In this document: in pieces, positions 8,833-18,334 of the stretch
How the letters are laid out: the number at the start of each line of letters is the position of its first letter
Position numbering within the stretch: position 1 is the first letter of the stretch
DNA from: Thalassotalea nanhaiensis
Lineage (GTDB): Bacteria; Pseudomonadota; Gammaproteobacteria; Enterobacterales; Alteromonadaceae
DNA: 64,000 nucleotides
Direction: 5' to 3'
NCBI RefSeq assembly: GCF_031583575.1
Contig: NZ_CP134146.1
Coordinates: 1,798,001 to 1,862,000 of the forward strand
Made by a program: the position numbers and the translations under genes
Notes under the pieces: generated by a model
What the model was told of the DNA's origin: nothing
The model's input: the letters and a program-made list of their open reading frames with translations, nothing else
Databases searched by the model: none

Positions 8833-10026
8833 ATGCGCTTTATCCACACTTCAGACTGGCACATCGGCCGGTTATTCCAAAATATCTCATTACTTGACGA
8901 TCAACTGTTTGTGTTAAAGCAAATTAAGCAATATGCGCAAGATTATAAAATAGACGCGTTAGTGGTAGCCGGAGACATTTTTGATCGCTCAGTACCACCA
9001 AGCGATGCGGTAGATGCGCTAAATCAATTTATTAAAAGTATGGAAGTATTAGCGATCCCAATTATTATGATCAGTGGCAACCACGACAGTGCCAAGCGTT
9101 TACGCTTTGGTGCTAAGCAAATGCAAAAAGCAGGGTTGCATATATTGGCTGATTTACACGATATTGAGCAAGGTATCGTGATCAATAGTGAAACCGGGCC
9201 GGTGACATTTTATGGTATTCCTTATCATGATCCGGTAGAGGTGCGAGAAGCGTTTAATACTGCCGAACAAGGCCTTGAGATCAAAACATACGATCAAGCC
9301 CATACCTTTGCCGCTAAAAAAATATTGGCTCATAAAACGGCGAATTACCCTGACCAACCGGCAGTATTACTCAGCCATTGTTTTATCGACGGTGCCAGTG
9401 AATCAGACTCAGAGCGACCTTTATCTATTGGTGGAGCCGACAGAGTATCATGGCAACCGTTAAGTGATTTTGATTACGTTGCTTTAGGTCATTTACATGC
9501 ACCACAGTATAAGGGTGAACAGCACATTCGTTATTCGGGGTCATTACTTAAATATTCCTTTTCTGAATACAAACAGAAAAAAGGCGTCACATTAGTTGAA
9601 ATGAATGCTGAAGGTTTGCTGTCACATCAGCATTTACCGTTAACCGCAAAGCATGACTTACGAGTTATTGAAGGCACGTTAGAAGAGTTACTAAAGCAGG
9701 GTTGTGCAAATTTAAAAAACACAGAAACAGCAAATGATGATTATTTATTGGCAAAGCTTACAGACACTCAAGTGATTTTAGATCCCATGGGACGACTGCG
9801 GACCGTTTACCCTAATGTACTGCAAATAGAGCGTACAAACTTTGATCTGCAAAGCGGCAGCAAATTAAGCCAAAACACATCCTCCTCAAGCGCTAACCAA
9901 CGCAGTGAAGAAGAAGTGTTTACTGATTTTTTTAGTCAGGTTATGAACACTGAATTATCAGCGGAGCAAATCTCGATATTGCAAACTACCATTAACAGTG
10001 CTCGAGCCAGTATGGAGGATGAATAA
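8833..10026 (+). CDS. sbcD: Exonuclease SbcCD, nuclease subunit D
   Basis: 397 residues, the Mre11-type phosphoesterase that with SbcC cleaves hairpins and double-strand ends. The five metallophosphoesterase blocks are visible: DWHIGR (residues 8-13), GDIFDRS (about 50), GNHDS (about 80), LLSHCF with its histidine, and GHLHAP (about 220). An ATG behind TTTAGGGA gives the start. The stop codon overlaps the sbcC start (TAATGA region around 10026), so translation is coupled. The serine- and glutamine-rich stretch near residues 345-360 is a linker before the C-terminal cap. Confidence 0.96.
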   Translation: MRFIHTSDWHIGRLFQNISLLDDQLFVLKQIKQYAQDYKIDALVVAGDIFDRSVPPSDAVDALNQFIKSMEVLAIPIIMISGNHDSAKRLRFGAKQMQKAGLHILADLHDIEQGIVINSETGPVTFYGIPYHDPVEVREAFNTAEQGLEIKTYDQAHTFAAKKILAHKTANYPDQPAVLLSHCFIDGASESDSERPLSIGGADRVSWQPLSDFDYVALGHLHAPQYKGEQHIRYSGSLLKYSFSEYKQKKGVTLVEMNAEGLLSHQHLPLTAKHDLRVIEGTLEELLKQGCANLKNTETANDDYLLAKLTDTQVILDPMGRLRTVYPNVLQIERTNFDLQSGSKLSQNTSSSSANQRSEEEVFTDFFSQVMNTELSAEQISILQTTINSARASMEDE

Positions 10027-13000
10027 TGAAACTCCATAAGCTTAATATTCAAGCCTTCGGTCCATTCGCTCAAACCGAAAAAATCGACTTTTCAGATCTC
10101 GGTGACAACCCTTTATTCCTTATTGATGGACCAACCGGTGCGGGTAAATCATCTATTTTACATGCGGTTTGTTATGCCTTGTATGGCGAAACAACCGATG
10201 AAGACAGAAAAGACATGGGCGTACGCTCAGATAACGCCGCGGATGAGACTTTAACAGAATTAACGTTGGAATTTTCAATAAGAGGGCAGCATTACAGAAT
10301 TACTCGCATTCCAACTCAGCAGCGTAAAGCGAAGCGTGGCGACGGTTTTACCGAGCAAAAGTCACAGGCACATTTGGTCAAAATTTTAGATGATGGCGAA
10401 GAACAAACAGTTGTTACTAAAAAGGTAAAGGACGCGAACGAGCAAATTAAAGTGATTGTTGGTTTATCTGCTCAGCAATTCAGGCAAGTAATGGTTTTAC
10501 CGCAAGGTAAGTTTCGAGAGTTATTGCTGGCAAATTCAACCGATCGGCAGGCTATTTTATCAACGTTATTTCAAACTGAAATTTACCAGCGTATAGAACA
10601 ATTACTAAAAACCAAAGCGGGCAATATTGAACGTGAGTATGCACGTTTTAAAGAGCAAATTACTGAAGCACTCAACGAAGTTTTTGTTGATGGTAAAGAA
10701 AATTTAATTGCCGCAGTCTTAGACTCAAAATTAAAACAGGACAAATTGAACCAGACTAAGCTTTCGGTAGAAAAACAACGCCAACTTAGTCATAACCAAG
10801 TAGAGTCCGCACAAGCAATAGCCACCTTATTCACCAATAAAAAGTTAAAGCAACAAGGATTAGCTCAACATGTTCAACAACAAAATTTGGTTGAGCAAAA
10901 ACGGGAGCAGTTAACATTAGCTAAACAGGCTCTGTTAATTGCACCAGAGTTTAACGCACTGCAACAAGGGCAAGTTGATTTACAAAATAATGACAGCCAA
11001 TATCAACTGGCATTACAGTCGCAGCAGCAACTAGTAGTAGGTCTTGAACAAGCAACCAAACATTTAGCCGTGACAACAGAGCAACACCAGCAACGTGATT
11101 CGTTCGTTAATCAGGGCAATACCCTACAAGGGTATAAACAAACTTTATCAGGCCTTAATCAATTACAACAGCAATCTAAGCAATGCCAAACGCAAGAGCA
11201 ACTGGCAATTACCGAGCAAGCAGAATTAAAGCGGCAATTTAATCAGTTTACTGAACGTAGCGAAAACGGCTTAAAACTAATACATGACTTACATCAAGAG
11301 TTACAGGGTAAAGCCCAAATGGTGCGAGTACAGCAGACATTGCGACAACAAACTAATTGTTTAACAACACTGCAAACGATTGAGCAAAATAGGGCTAAAC
11401 TGCTGGAGAAAATCACACAGTTGGAAAAGTCTTTTAACCAAGTTAAACAACAGTATGAGCAAGCTACCCATAATGCCAACCACGTTGAAATGCTTTGGCA
11501 TTCAAACCAAGCAGCCATTCTGGCTCAAACATTACAGGCAGATACACCTTGCCCTGTGTGTGGCGCTATTGAACACCCTCAACCGGCAACCAGCACTGAG
11601 CAAATGTCTAAAGCAACGAAAGAGCACGTTGATATAGCCAGAAAAGAGCAAAACAAACTGCTTCATGCTCAAAGCGAAGCTGATAAAGTGTTTAGCGGTG
11701 CAAAACAAGAATTAACACAATTAGAGCAGCAAAAACAAAATCTAGTTGCTGAACTTGGCGAAGATTTTAATAAAACCTTAGTTCAGCTAAATGATGAGCT
11801 TAATGGTTTAAGTAAGCAGATTGTTGAATTAGAGACAAAAGAAAATAACTTGCCAAAATGGCAACAAGCTCAACAAGAAATGCAAAAGCAGCTCGCCCCA
11901 ATTAGCCAAAAAATTGCTGAGTTAGAGCTTAATTTACCAGCTTTGCAAGCCAATAGTGTTGCGGCTAAAACAAAATTACAAACCGCAGAGCAGGCTTTGC
12001 CAGAGCAATATAGATCTGCGCAAGAGCTTGAGACCGCAATAAATAACAACAACAATCAAATAGAAACGCTTGATACAAATTTACGCAATGCTCAGCATCA
12101 GCATCAGAAAGCGAGTAATGACAGCAGCGCTATAAATGCCACTATTGAGCAAATTTCTGCCAATAAAACCACATTAACAGCACGCGTTGAAAAGCTGTCA
12201 TTAAGTTGGCAGCAGTCATTAAATGACAGCGTTTTTGAAAGTGTTACTGCCTTTCAGCAAGCAATAATATCAAATGAATTGCTTGAGAAGTTAGCGGGAC
12301 AAATTAAACACTATGATCAATCACTGCAAGGCTTCCAATCGGAATTGTCGGTGCTTGATGAGCAACTAAAAGGTAAAGTTGAACCAGATTTAGAGCAGCT
12401 TAATGCGAACTTAATAGAGCAACAACGCTTATATAAACAAGCGGAAGACAATTGGGCATTAGCTCAAAATCAGCACAGTAAGTTACAAGATACCTTAACT
12501 AAAATCACCCGCATTGAAGCTGAACAAGAAGACAATAAAAAACAGTTTGAAGTGATCGGCACATTAGCCAGCGCGGCATCAGGCAAGGGCAATGTTAAAG
12601 TGTCTTTAGAACGTTTTGTTCTTGGCGATTTACTCGATTCAGTATTAGCCATAGCGAGCAAACGTTTGCATATTATGAGTAAAGGTCAATATCGCCTTGT
12701 TCGTCAGGATGAGGGCACACAAAAGCGTAATGTAACCGCTGGTTTAGATCTAGCGATCGATGATGCCTATACCGGTAAAACAAGACCTGTTGCAACACTG
12801 TCCGGTGGAGAGTCGTTTATGGCATCTTTATCGCTTGCCTTAGGCTTGAGCGATGTTGTACAGCAACGCTCTGGTGGTATTCAGCTTGATACCTTGTTTA
12901 TCGATGAAGGCTTTGGCTCACTAGATCAGGAGTCACTGCAACTTGCCATTCAAACGTTAATTGATTTACAGGCTACAGGCAGAACCATTGGTATTATCTC

Positions 13001-13091
13001 GCATGTGTCAGAACTGAAAGAGCAAATGGCGCTGCGCATTGATGTACAAAGCAGTAGGGCGGGGAGTTCGATAACAACAATTGGTGTATAA
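10026..13091 (+). CDS. sbcC: Exonuclease SbcCD, SMC-like ATPase subunit C
   Basis: 1021 residues, the Rad50-type partner of SbcD. Walker A GPTGAGKSS is at about residues 36-44. Long glutamine-rich coiled coils surround a zinc hook, CPVCG, with Cys at 509 and 512. The ABC signature TLSGGES and the Walker B segment LFIDEGFGSLD lie near the C-terminus. The coiled-coil arms are low complexity (Q, L, E), which is normal for the family. The length is close to that of E. coli SbcC (1048). The gene starts on the last base of sbcD, and a repeat-rich spacer and bidirectional terminator follow. Confidence 0.96.
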   Translation: MKLHKLNIQAFGPFAQTEKIDFSDLGDNPLFLIDGPTGAGKSSILHAVCYALYGETTDEDRKDMGVRSDNAADETLTELTLEFSIRGQHYRITRIPTQQRKAKRGDGFTEQKSQAHLVKILDDGEEQTVVTKKVKDANEQIKVIVGLSAQQFRQVMVLPQGKFRELLLANSTDRQAILSTLFQTEIYQRIEQLLKTKAGNIEREYARFKEQITEALNEVFVDGKENLIAAVLDSKLKQDKLNQTKLSVEKQRQLSHNQVESAQAIATLFTNKKLKQQGLAQHVQQQNLVEQKREQLTLAKQALLIAPEFNALQQGQVDLQNNDSQYQLALQSQQQLVVGLEQATKHLAVTTEQHQQRDSFVNQGNTLQGYKQTLSGLNQLQQQSKQCQTQEQLAITEQAELKRQFNQFTERSENGLKLIHDLHQELQGKAQMVRVQQTLRQQTNCLTTLQTIEQNRAKLLEKITQLEKSFNQVKQQYEQATHNANHVEMLWHSNQAAILAQTLQADTPCPVCGAIEHPQPATSTEQMSKATKEHVDIARKEQNKLLHAQSEADKVFSGAKQELTQLEQQKQNLVAELGEDFNKTLVQLNDELNGLSKQIVELETKENNLPKWQQAQQEMQKQLAPISQKIAELELNLPALQANSVAAKTKLQTAEQALPEQYRSAQELETAINNNNNQIETLDTNLRNAQHQHQKASNDSSAINATIEQISANKTTLTARVEKLSLSWQQSLNDSVFESVTAFQQAIISNELLEKLAGQIKHYDQSLQGFQSELSVLDEQLKGKVEPDLEQLNANLIEQQRLYKQAEDNWALAQNQHSKLQDTLTKITRIEAEQEDNKKQFEVIGTLASAASGKGNVKVSLERFVLGDLLDSVLAIASKRLHIMSKGQYRLVRQDEGTQKRNVTAGLDLAIDDAYTGKTRPVATLSGGESFMASLSLALGLSDVVQQRSGGIQLDTLFIDEGFGSLDQESLQLAIQTLIDLQATGRTIGIISHVSELKEQMALRIDVQSSRAGSSITTIGV

Positions 13092-13144
13092 GAACTTTAA
13101 GGGGTTCCGCAGAACTTCTACGTTATTCCTGCGAAACCTTCCTC

Positions 13145-13215
13145 CGTCATTGCCGCGCATGCGGTAATCCATGTTTTGTTAACTAAATGGATACCCAAAC
13201 GAGTTGGGTATGACG
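13145..13215 (+). repeat. Two hairpin repeats of the CGTCAT/ATCC family
   Basis: CGTCAT-TGCCGC-GCAT-GCGGTA-ATCC at 13145-13170, then the inverted form GGAT-ACCCAA-ACGAG-TTGGGT-ATGACG at 13189-13215. Both have perfectly complementary six-base arms, and the arms differ between the two. Confidence 0.8.
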
Positions 13216-13236
13216 GTGTTATGTTGGTTGGCTTTT

Positions 13237-13304
13237 CCCGCGAACGACTAAATGGATTTAGGAGGTAGAGCGACGCATGGATGCCAAAACCGAGGCGGGA
13301 ATCT
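13237..13304 (+). repeat. Loop-expanded hairpin repeat, copy 1
   Basis: CCCGC and GCGGG arms are separated by a ~53-bp insert that begins GAACGACTAAATGG and ends AAACCGAG. The insert recurs almost identically at 25720-25794, inside different arms (TACCGC/GCGGTA). Confidence 0.8.
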
Positions 13305-13322
13305 AGCGTTAAATCCATAAAT

Positions 13323-13352
13323 AAAAAGCCAATGCGTTTGCATTGGCTTTTT
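13323..13352. terminator. Bidirectional terminator between sbcC and the convergent secreted-protein gene
   Basis: A-run, GCCAATGC, GTTT loop, GCATTGGC, T-run. The stem is 8 bp and perfect, and the A/T runs serve both strands. Confidence 0.88.
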
Positions 13353-13379
13353 AAAACTGAAAGTTAGGTTTAGCTTTAT

Positions 13380-14150
13380 CTAATCGGCACCCATAGACAT
13401 ATCATCTCTGATGGCATAAACCGTATAAGACGTAGAATGGAAATTATCAGACCAGCTTTTAAGGGCATCGGCTGCTTTCTTTTCGTCACCAATTTGCTCT
13501 GAAAATGCTGCGGCAAAAGACTTTTCTGGAGGTGCCATGCCTGCATAACCTTCATAAGGGATAACTAGGCTTAATCCGCCTTCACCACCAATTTGCCAGC
13601 TCCAAGACCAAGAATATGGCCACTTCATTGCTTTAGCTGTATCACTCAACATTTTTTTGCCATCACTGATACTTTTACCTGCGCCCATTTTGGCTTTGTA
13701 GTCAGTGACTGCAAAGTATCTGTAGTTAGTGTCGCTGTTAGGCCAATTGCTGTTAGTAAAATCTAAACGTGAATAGTAGTGTTGATAACTCTCTACATAT
13801 TGACCAACATTGTTATTCCAATGCTCGTTAACTTTATTGTCACTATCCCATTTGATATAGCTTTCAACATCTTTAAACGCAGTACAACAAAAGCGAACAA
13901 CATAAAAGTTTAAGTTATTTCCTATTACCGGGACATAGGTATTCCATTCTCTTGGATCACCTTTTGATGCTCGATATTTAATGTGCTCTTTGAATGCTTG
14001 CTCGAATTGAGCTTGTTGACCTGCGTTAGGTACGATAATCCAAGCATCGGCTAATGAAGGAGGTTTTTCGTCAGCAGCAAATGCTGAAAAATTGAATTGC
14101 ATTATTGCTAATAAGCTAACAATGAATGTTTTAAATATTACTTTACTCAT
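13380..14150 (-). CDS. Secreted hypothetical protein, two-repeat alpha/beta layout
   Basis: 256 residues. I do not recognise a named family. A clear signal peptide (residues 1-25, hydrophobic core IVSLLAIMQFNFSAFA, cleavage after AFA) sends it to the periplasm or outside. Two halves look alike: WIIVPNAGQQAQFEQAFKEH with a later YVVRFCCTAFKDVESY, and YFAVTDYKAKMGAGKSISDG with a later LSLVIPYEGYAGMAPPEKSF. This suggests a duplicated ferredoxin-like (dimeric alpha-beta barrel) module. Adjacent cysteines (FCC) sit in the first half, and tryptophan-rich PYSWSWSWQIGG precedes the second strand set. It is monocistronic, with its own terminator. Confidence 0.8.
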   Translation of the reverse strand: MSKVIFKTFIVSLLAIMQFNFSAFAADEKPPSLADAWIIVPNAGQQAQFEQAFKEHIKYRASKGDPREWNTYVPVIGNNLNFYVVRFCCTAFKDVESYIKWDSDNKVNEHWNNNVGQYVESYQHYYSRLDFTNSNWPNSDTNYRYFAVTDYKAKMGAGKSISDGKKMLSDTAKAMKWPYSWSWSWQIGGEGGLSLVIPYEGYAGMAPPEKSFAAAFSEQIGDEKKAADALKSWSDNFHSTSYTVYAIRDDMSMGAD

Positions 14151-14379
14151 TATGTTTTCCTTAAAACGAGTTGAAATGTCTAGCTACAATTCTTTGAAAC
14201 AACTCACAACAAGTACATAACACTATGAATTCAAATGGCATTGAAGCCAGTATGATTACCGTTAAAGCCTAGCAAAAAAAATGAAAATAACAATTTTTAC
14301 TGTTACAAAGGGGTAACACCCGATTACATTTTTATCTATATACTCGCCTGGTAATTTAGAAAACCTATGAGGCGTTATT

Positions 14380-14592
14380 TTGATAAAGCGTAAACATCCA
14401 ATATTAAAGAACAAAAAACAAGTAGAGCAAAATGTCTCAGTAGGGCAGTTATTTACGATCTTTTTTAAGTTGTTGCTAAACTCATTACCTTTTCTTGCCA
14501 AAGGTTTTTACGATATTTTGAAAACTCAATTTACTGGGAAATCTAATATCCATAACAAAACAAATATTTATCGTAATAAAAGCGCCAAGTAA
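14380..14592 (+). CDS. Possible small basic membrane-active protein
   Basis: 70 residues starting at TTG, with TGAGGC upstream as a weak ribosome site. A basic N-terminus (MIKRKHPILKNKKQ) precedes one hydrophobic stretch (LFTIFFKLLLNSLPFLAKG), followed by a basic tail. An overlapping 79-codon frame on the other strand (14262-14501) is less convincing. No family is recognised, and the gene could be spurious. Confidence 0.3.
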   Translation: MIKRKHPILKNKKQVEQNVSVGQLFTIFFKLLLNSLPFLAKGFYDILKTQFTGKSNIHNKTNIYRNKSAK

Positions 14593-14626
14593 ATTTCAAA
14601 AACATTCCCTATTAAAAATAGAAAGC

Positions 14627-14645
14627 CCCTGAAATAAATTCAGGG
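14627..14645 (+). repeat. Dispersed palindrome CCCTGAA-ATAAA-TTCAGGG
   Basis: Perfect 7-bp arms and a 5-base loop. The same palindrome recurs at about 25536, 35752, 43378, 43497 and 43949. It lies in the 14593-15069 spacer, which otherwise holds only the tandem array that follows it. Confidence 0.85.
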
Positions 14646-14760
14646 AGTCGTATTTTTACTATGAAGTTAATTGTATCCAGCGCCACCTACCATCATCAGT
14701 AAACGCATAACTAATCACTTCCAAACTACAGCTCTCATCATTTGCTGACCTTACCACCAC

Positions 14761-14940
14761 TTACTGAACGTATTTCAGCATCTCAGCAATCACTTGCAGG
14801 CCACAGCACCACTTGCTGAACTAGTTTCAGCATCTCAGCAATCACTTGCAGCCTATGCCCCCTTGCTGAACTTGTTTCAGCATCTCAGCAATCATTTGCA
14901 TCCCGTGCCACCAATTGCTGAACTTGTTTCAGCATCTAAT
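14761..14940 (+). repeat. Tandem array, four units of 50-52 bp built on a hairpin
   Basis: Units begin at 14761, 14813, 14863 and 14915. Each carries TTGCTGAACTTGTTTCAGCAT or a close variant (CTGAA/TTCAG arms), and the first three continue with CTCAGCAATCAYTTGCA. The first unit has two substitutions, and the others are nearly identical. Confidence 0.85.
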
Positions 14941-15069
14941 TTATCTGCTATGAAGAACATATCGAGTGATTAGCAATTTAGACAAATTTCTTATAAACTT
15001 AATTTTTGTACAAAAAACTAGCATTATCAGTTACTAACTGAATGGTTTAAAAAATCAGCGGAAGGTAAA

Positions 15070-16488
15070 ATGCTATTTAATTCATTTTCATTCATATTTT
15101 TCTTTTTAATTGTTCTTACTTTGCACAATATGCCATTTAGTTGGCGTATTAAAAAATCCAACCTGCTTATTGCCAGTTATCTGTTTTACGCCGCCTGGAA
15201 TCCTCCTTTTGTAATACTGCTGTGGATCTCAACCGTTGTAGACTGGCATGTTGCCAAGCGGATGTTCAATGAACAAAGACCTCATGCTCGAAAAGTATTA
15301 CTGGCAATAAGTGTATTAGTTAACCTTGGTATGCTTGGTTTTTTCAAATACGGTCAGTTTTTACTCGATAACTTTATCGCGTTTATGGCGGTATTTGGTA
15401 TTGAATATCAAGCTGCTGCATGGGAAATAATTTTACCGGTAGGTATCTCTTTTTATACCTTCCAAACCATGGCGTATTCTCTTGATGTGTATTTGAAAAG
15501 GGCAGAGCCGGCTAAATCACTATTAGACTTTTCTTTATTTGTTACTTTTTTCCCACAATTAGTTGCCGGCCCAATTGTTAGACCAACTTACTTAATTCCA
15601 CAGTTTGCTAAACCCAAAGTCGCAACAAGCAACCAATTGTTGTGGGGGATTGGTTTAATGATCATCGGTATGTTTTCAAAAGTAGTGGTGGCAGATGGTT
15701 TATTAGCACCGGCGGCAGAGGCTGTGTTTGCTTCGCATGATCAGCTTAACCCCATTGATGCATGGCTTGGAACTTTAGCTTTTTCAGGGCAAATATTTTG
15801 TGATTTTGCCGGTTATTCCACCATCGCTATTGGTGTGGCGTTAACCTTAGGTTTTTCTCTGCCTAATAATTTCAATTATCCCTATGCCGCCATTGGCTTT
15901 TCAGACTTTTGGCGCCGTTGGCATATTTCGCTGTCTAGCTGGTTACGTGATTATTTATATATCCCACTGGGCGGTAATAAAAAAGGCTCTAGGCGTACCT
16001 TTATTAATTTAATGCTTACCATGCTGTTAGGCGGTTTATGGCATGGCGCAGCTTGGACATTTGTTGTTTGGGGTGGGTTACATGGCTTGTACCTCGCTGG
16101 TGAAAGAATACTTCGACATAAATATCAACAAGTAGTCTTTTGGCATACAACTAAGGGCAAAATTATACTCGCGGCAGTTACCTATTTCTTAGTCAATATT
16201 ACTTGGGTATTCTTCCGTGCACCGGACTTTGCCACCGCTTGGCGAATGATGCAATCTATGCTGTTGTTTAGCGGTGATACAAACGTTCTCTCTAATCAGT
16301 TTATTATTCAAACGGTATTAACCATAAGCATTATGCTTGGCATTCACTGGTACATGCGCAATAGAAAGCTTGAAGATGTCATTAGCAATATTTCTTTACC
16401 GGCACTAAGTGCTACAGGCGCTACATTAATGTTTTTAATTGCGATTACGCAAGGAGGAAGCAATGCCTTCATCTACTTCCAGTTCTAA
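15070..16488 (+). CDS. MBOAT family membrane O-acyltransferase (AlgI-like)
   Basis: 472 residues, multi-pass. MBOAT enzymes of this type move acetyl groups across the inner membrane to polysaccharides or other envelope molecules. Family landmarks are LVAGPIVRP, DFAGYSTIAIGVALTLGF, NFNYPYAAIGFSDFWRRWHISLS written here in parts, and the catalytic histidine in LWHGAAWTF and GGLHG (about residues 320-340). The start ATG follows GCGGAAGG. The end overlaps the next gene, a membrane-anchored SGNH-like protein, by 26 bp. That pairing is the usual layout of AlgI/AlgJ-type acyl-transfer systems. No alginate or capsule genes adjoin it, so the acceptor is unknown. Confidence 0.92.
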   Translation: MLFNSFSFIFFFLIVLTLHNMPFSWRIKKSNLLIASYLFYAAWNPPFVILLWISTVVDWHVAKRMFNEQRPHARKVLLAISVLVNLGMLGFFKYGQFLLDNFIAFMAVFGIEYQAAAWEIILPVGISFYTFQTMAYSLDVYLKRAEPAKSLLDFSLFVTFFPQLVAGPIVRPTYLIPQFAKPKVATSNQLLWGIGLMIIGMFSKVVVADGLLAPAAEAVFASHDQLNPIDAWLGTLAFSGQIFCDFAGYSTIAIGVALTLGFSLPNNFNYPYAAIGFSDFWRRWHISLSSWLRDYLYIPLGGNKKGSRRTFINLMLTMLLGGLWHGAAWTFVVWGGLHGLYLAGERILRHKYQQVVFWHTTKGKIILAAVTYFLVNITWVFFRAPDFATAWRMMQSMLLFSGDTNVLSNQFIIQTVLTISIMLGIHWYMRNRKLEDVISNISLPALSATGATLMFLIAITQGGSNAFIYFQF

Positions 16489-17539
16489 AATTGTTGAACG
16501 AGAAATTCCTAATAAAAATTGGGCTACGCTATTTGTTGTTATGGTTAGCTTGTTTGTAGTGTTAATTGCCGGATGGGAAATGTATTGGCGCAGCGAAGGT
16601 GCAAAACCCGCCTATATAAACTCTGACAGTTTATGGGCAATAGAACGACGTAAAGTGCAACAAGATTCTGTAGTATTTACTGGCTCTTCAAGGATGTTGT
16701 TCAATATGCAAACTGATATTTGGCAACAGCAAACAGGTGTTAAACCTATTCAGTTATCACTAGAAGGTACAACGCCATTAGGTGTGTTGGAAGATTTAGC
16801 AGACGATGAACAGTTTAAAGGAACTGTGTTTGCCGGTGTTGCTCCAGGGCTTTTTTTCTCTGGCTATGAATATCGCAAAAATGCCTTGAAAGCATATAAA
16901 AAAGAAGCGCCTTCGCAATGGTTAGGACAACAGTTAGCTATGTTGATAGAGCCGTTATTTGCGTTCATGAAACCTGATTTTGCTTTGTTTACCGTGCTCA
17001 AACGACAAAACTGGCCTGAGCGAAATCAGGTTAAAAATAACTTGGATGTGCGCGCCTTAATGGTTATGTCTAAAGACAGAAATACCCAAATGTGGGACAA
17101 GGTTGTTAACAACGAAGAGTATCGACAATTAGCTATTAAAATATGGATGCAAGGGTTTGAGCCTATCGATAAAAAATCCGCTGAAGATATTGCAAAAATG
17201 CATGAGAACAGAGACAAACAAATCGCAAGAGCCGTAGCGGTTAACAAAAAGATGATCGCGAAAGGCGCAAAACTTTTTTTTGTTAGAATGCCATCGCAAG
17301 GTTTTTATACGATGGAAGAGGGGATGTATAATCCAAAAGAAACGAACTGGGATGTTTTACTGAAAGAAACAGGTGCCCCTGGCATTCATTTTGAAGATTA
17401 CCCAGATTTAAGTAAATATACCTTACCAGAAGACTCTCATTTAACGGCACATGACGCAAAAACCTTTACCAAAGACTTCGTTAGTATTTATCAAAGTCTT
17501 AATGGGCAGGCTGATTTTTCTACGCTTTCGTCTCAATAA
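16463..17539 (+). CDS. Membrane-anchored SGNH-like protein, partner of the MBOAT acyltransferase
   Basis: 358 residues from ATG 16463, chosen because AGGAGG sits at 16452-16457. An upstream in-frame start would lengthen it by 8 residues without a ribosome site. One transmembrane anchor lies near residues 17-37 (TLFVVMVSLFVVLIAGWEMYW). The periplasmic part begins with a block I-like segment, VVFTGSSRMLF (GSS where classic SGNH enzymes have GDS), and ends with PEDSHLTAHDA, matching the DxH block of AlgJ/AlgX-type acyltransferases. It therefore probably accepts the acyl group from the MBOAT protein and places it on a periplasmic substrate. The specific acceptor cannot be read from the sequence. 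Confidence 0.82.
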   Translation: MPSSTSSSKIVEREIPNKNWATLFVVMVSLFVVLIAGWEMYWRSEGAKPAYINSDSLWAIERRKVQQDSVVFTGSSRMLFNMQTDIWQQQTGVKPIQLSLEGTTPLGVLEDLADDEQFKGTVFAGVAPGLFFSGYEYRKNALKAYKKEAPSQWLGQQLAMLIEPLFAFMKPDFALFTVLKRQNWPERNQVKNNLDVRALMVMSKDRNTQMWDKVVNNEEYRQLAIKIWMQGFEPIDKKSAEDIAKMHENRDKQIARAVAVNKKMIAKGAKLFFVRMPSQGFYTMEEGMYNPKETNWDVLLKETGAPGIHFEDYPDLSKYTLPEDSHLTAHDAKTFTKDFVSIYQSLNGQADFSTLSSQ

Positions 17540-17550
17540 AAATAGCTAGG

Positions 17551-18330
17551 TTATTTGTTTTCTTCATTTAAACTTTTTGTCAGACTACTTATTAAATCCA
17601 ATGGTAATGGAAAGACAATGGTTGAATTTTTTTCGCCGGCAATTTCGGTTAAGGTTTGTAAATAGCGAAGTAAAATTGCATTAGGCTCTTGTGCCAATTT
17701 ATTTGCCGCTTCAACTAATGCTGTTGATGCTTCGTTTTCACCACTGGCATGAATTACTTTCGCTCTTCGAGTACGCTCTGCTTCGGCTTGTCGGGCAATA
17801 GCGCGTACCATGGTTTCATTTAAGTCAACGTGCTTAATTTCAACATTAGATACTTTTATGCCCCAGGCATCAGATCGGGTATCTAATATTTCTTGTATAT
17901 CATCGTTAAGCATTTCTCTATTGGCTAACATTTCATCCAATTCATGTTGACCCAATACTGAACGTAGTGTGGTTTGAGCCAACTGCGAGGTTGCTTCTAA
18001 AAAGTTTTCAACGTTAATTATCGCTTTTTGCGGATCAATAACACGAAAATAGATCACCGCATTTACCCGCACCGACACGTTGTCTCTGCTGATCACATCT
18101 TGGCTTGGTACATCCATAACAACGGTTCGCAAATCTACCCGTACCATTTGTTGTATAAGCGGAATAACGATAATAAAGCCAGGGCCTTTTACTTTGTAAA
18201 ATCGACCTAGTAAAAATATGACACCACGTTCATATTCGCGCAAAATTTTAAACATGCTGATCAAAATAATGACAACTAAAAGTATTACACTCGACCAGAA
18301 AATTTGAGGACTATAAGCTAGAAACTCCAT
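17551..18330 (-). CDS. Slipin (stomatin-like SPFH/band 7 protein)
   Basis: 259 residues with one N-terminal membrane segment ([15 protein letters not shown]) and then the band 7 domain: [39 protein letters not shown], and a long charged helix [18 protein letters not shown]. It forms membrane-associated oligomers and usually works with an NfeD protein. The NfeD gene ends 4 bp upstream, so the two are one operon. It is convergent with the SGNH gene, 11 bp away, with no room for a conventional terminator. Confidence 0.93.
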   Translation of the reverse strand: MEFLAYSPQIFWSSVILLVVIILISMFKILREYERGVIFLLGRFYKVKGPGFIIVIPLIQQMVRVDLRTVVMDVPSQDVISRDNVSVRVNAVIYFRVIDPQKAIINVENFLEATSQLAQTTLRSVLGQHELDEMLANREMLNDDIQEILDTRSDAWGIKVSNVEIKHVDLNETMVRAIARQAEAERTRRAKVIHASGENEASTALVEAANKLAQEPNAILLRYLQTLTEIAGEKNSTIVFPLPLDLISSLTKSLNEENK

Positions 18331-18334
18331 TGCG

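Noticed and set aside
13118-13318. 66-codon minus-strand frame after sbcC
   Set aside because: It lies entirely in hairpin repeats.
14262-14501. 79-codon minus-strand frame
   Set aside because: No ribosome site; it overlaps a slightly better plus-strand frame and its composition is not protein-like.
14761-14940. CRISPR-like tandem repeat
   Set aside because: The intervening sequences are themselves near-identical, so there are no spacers.
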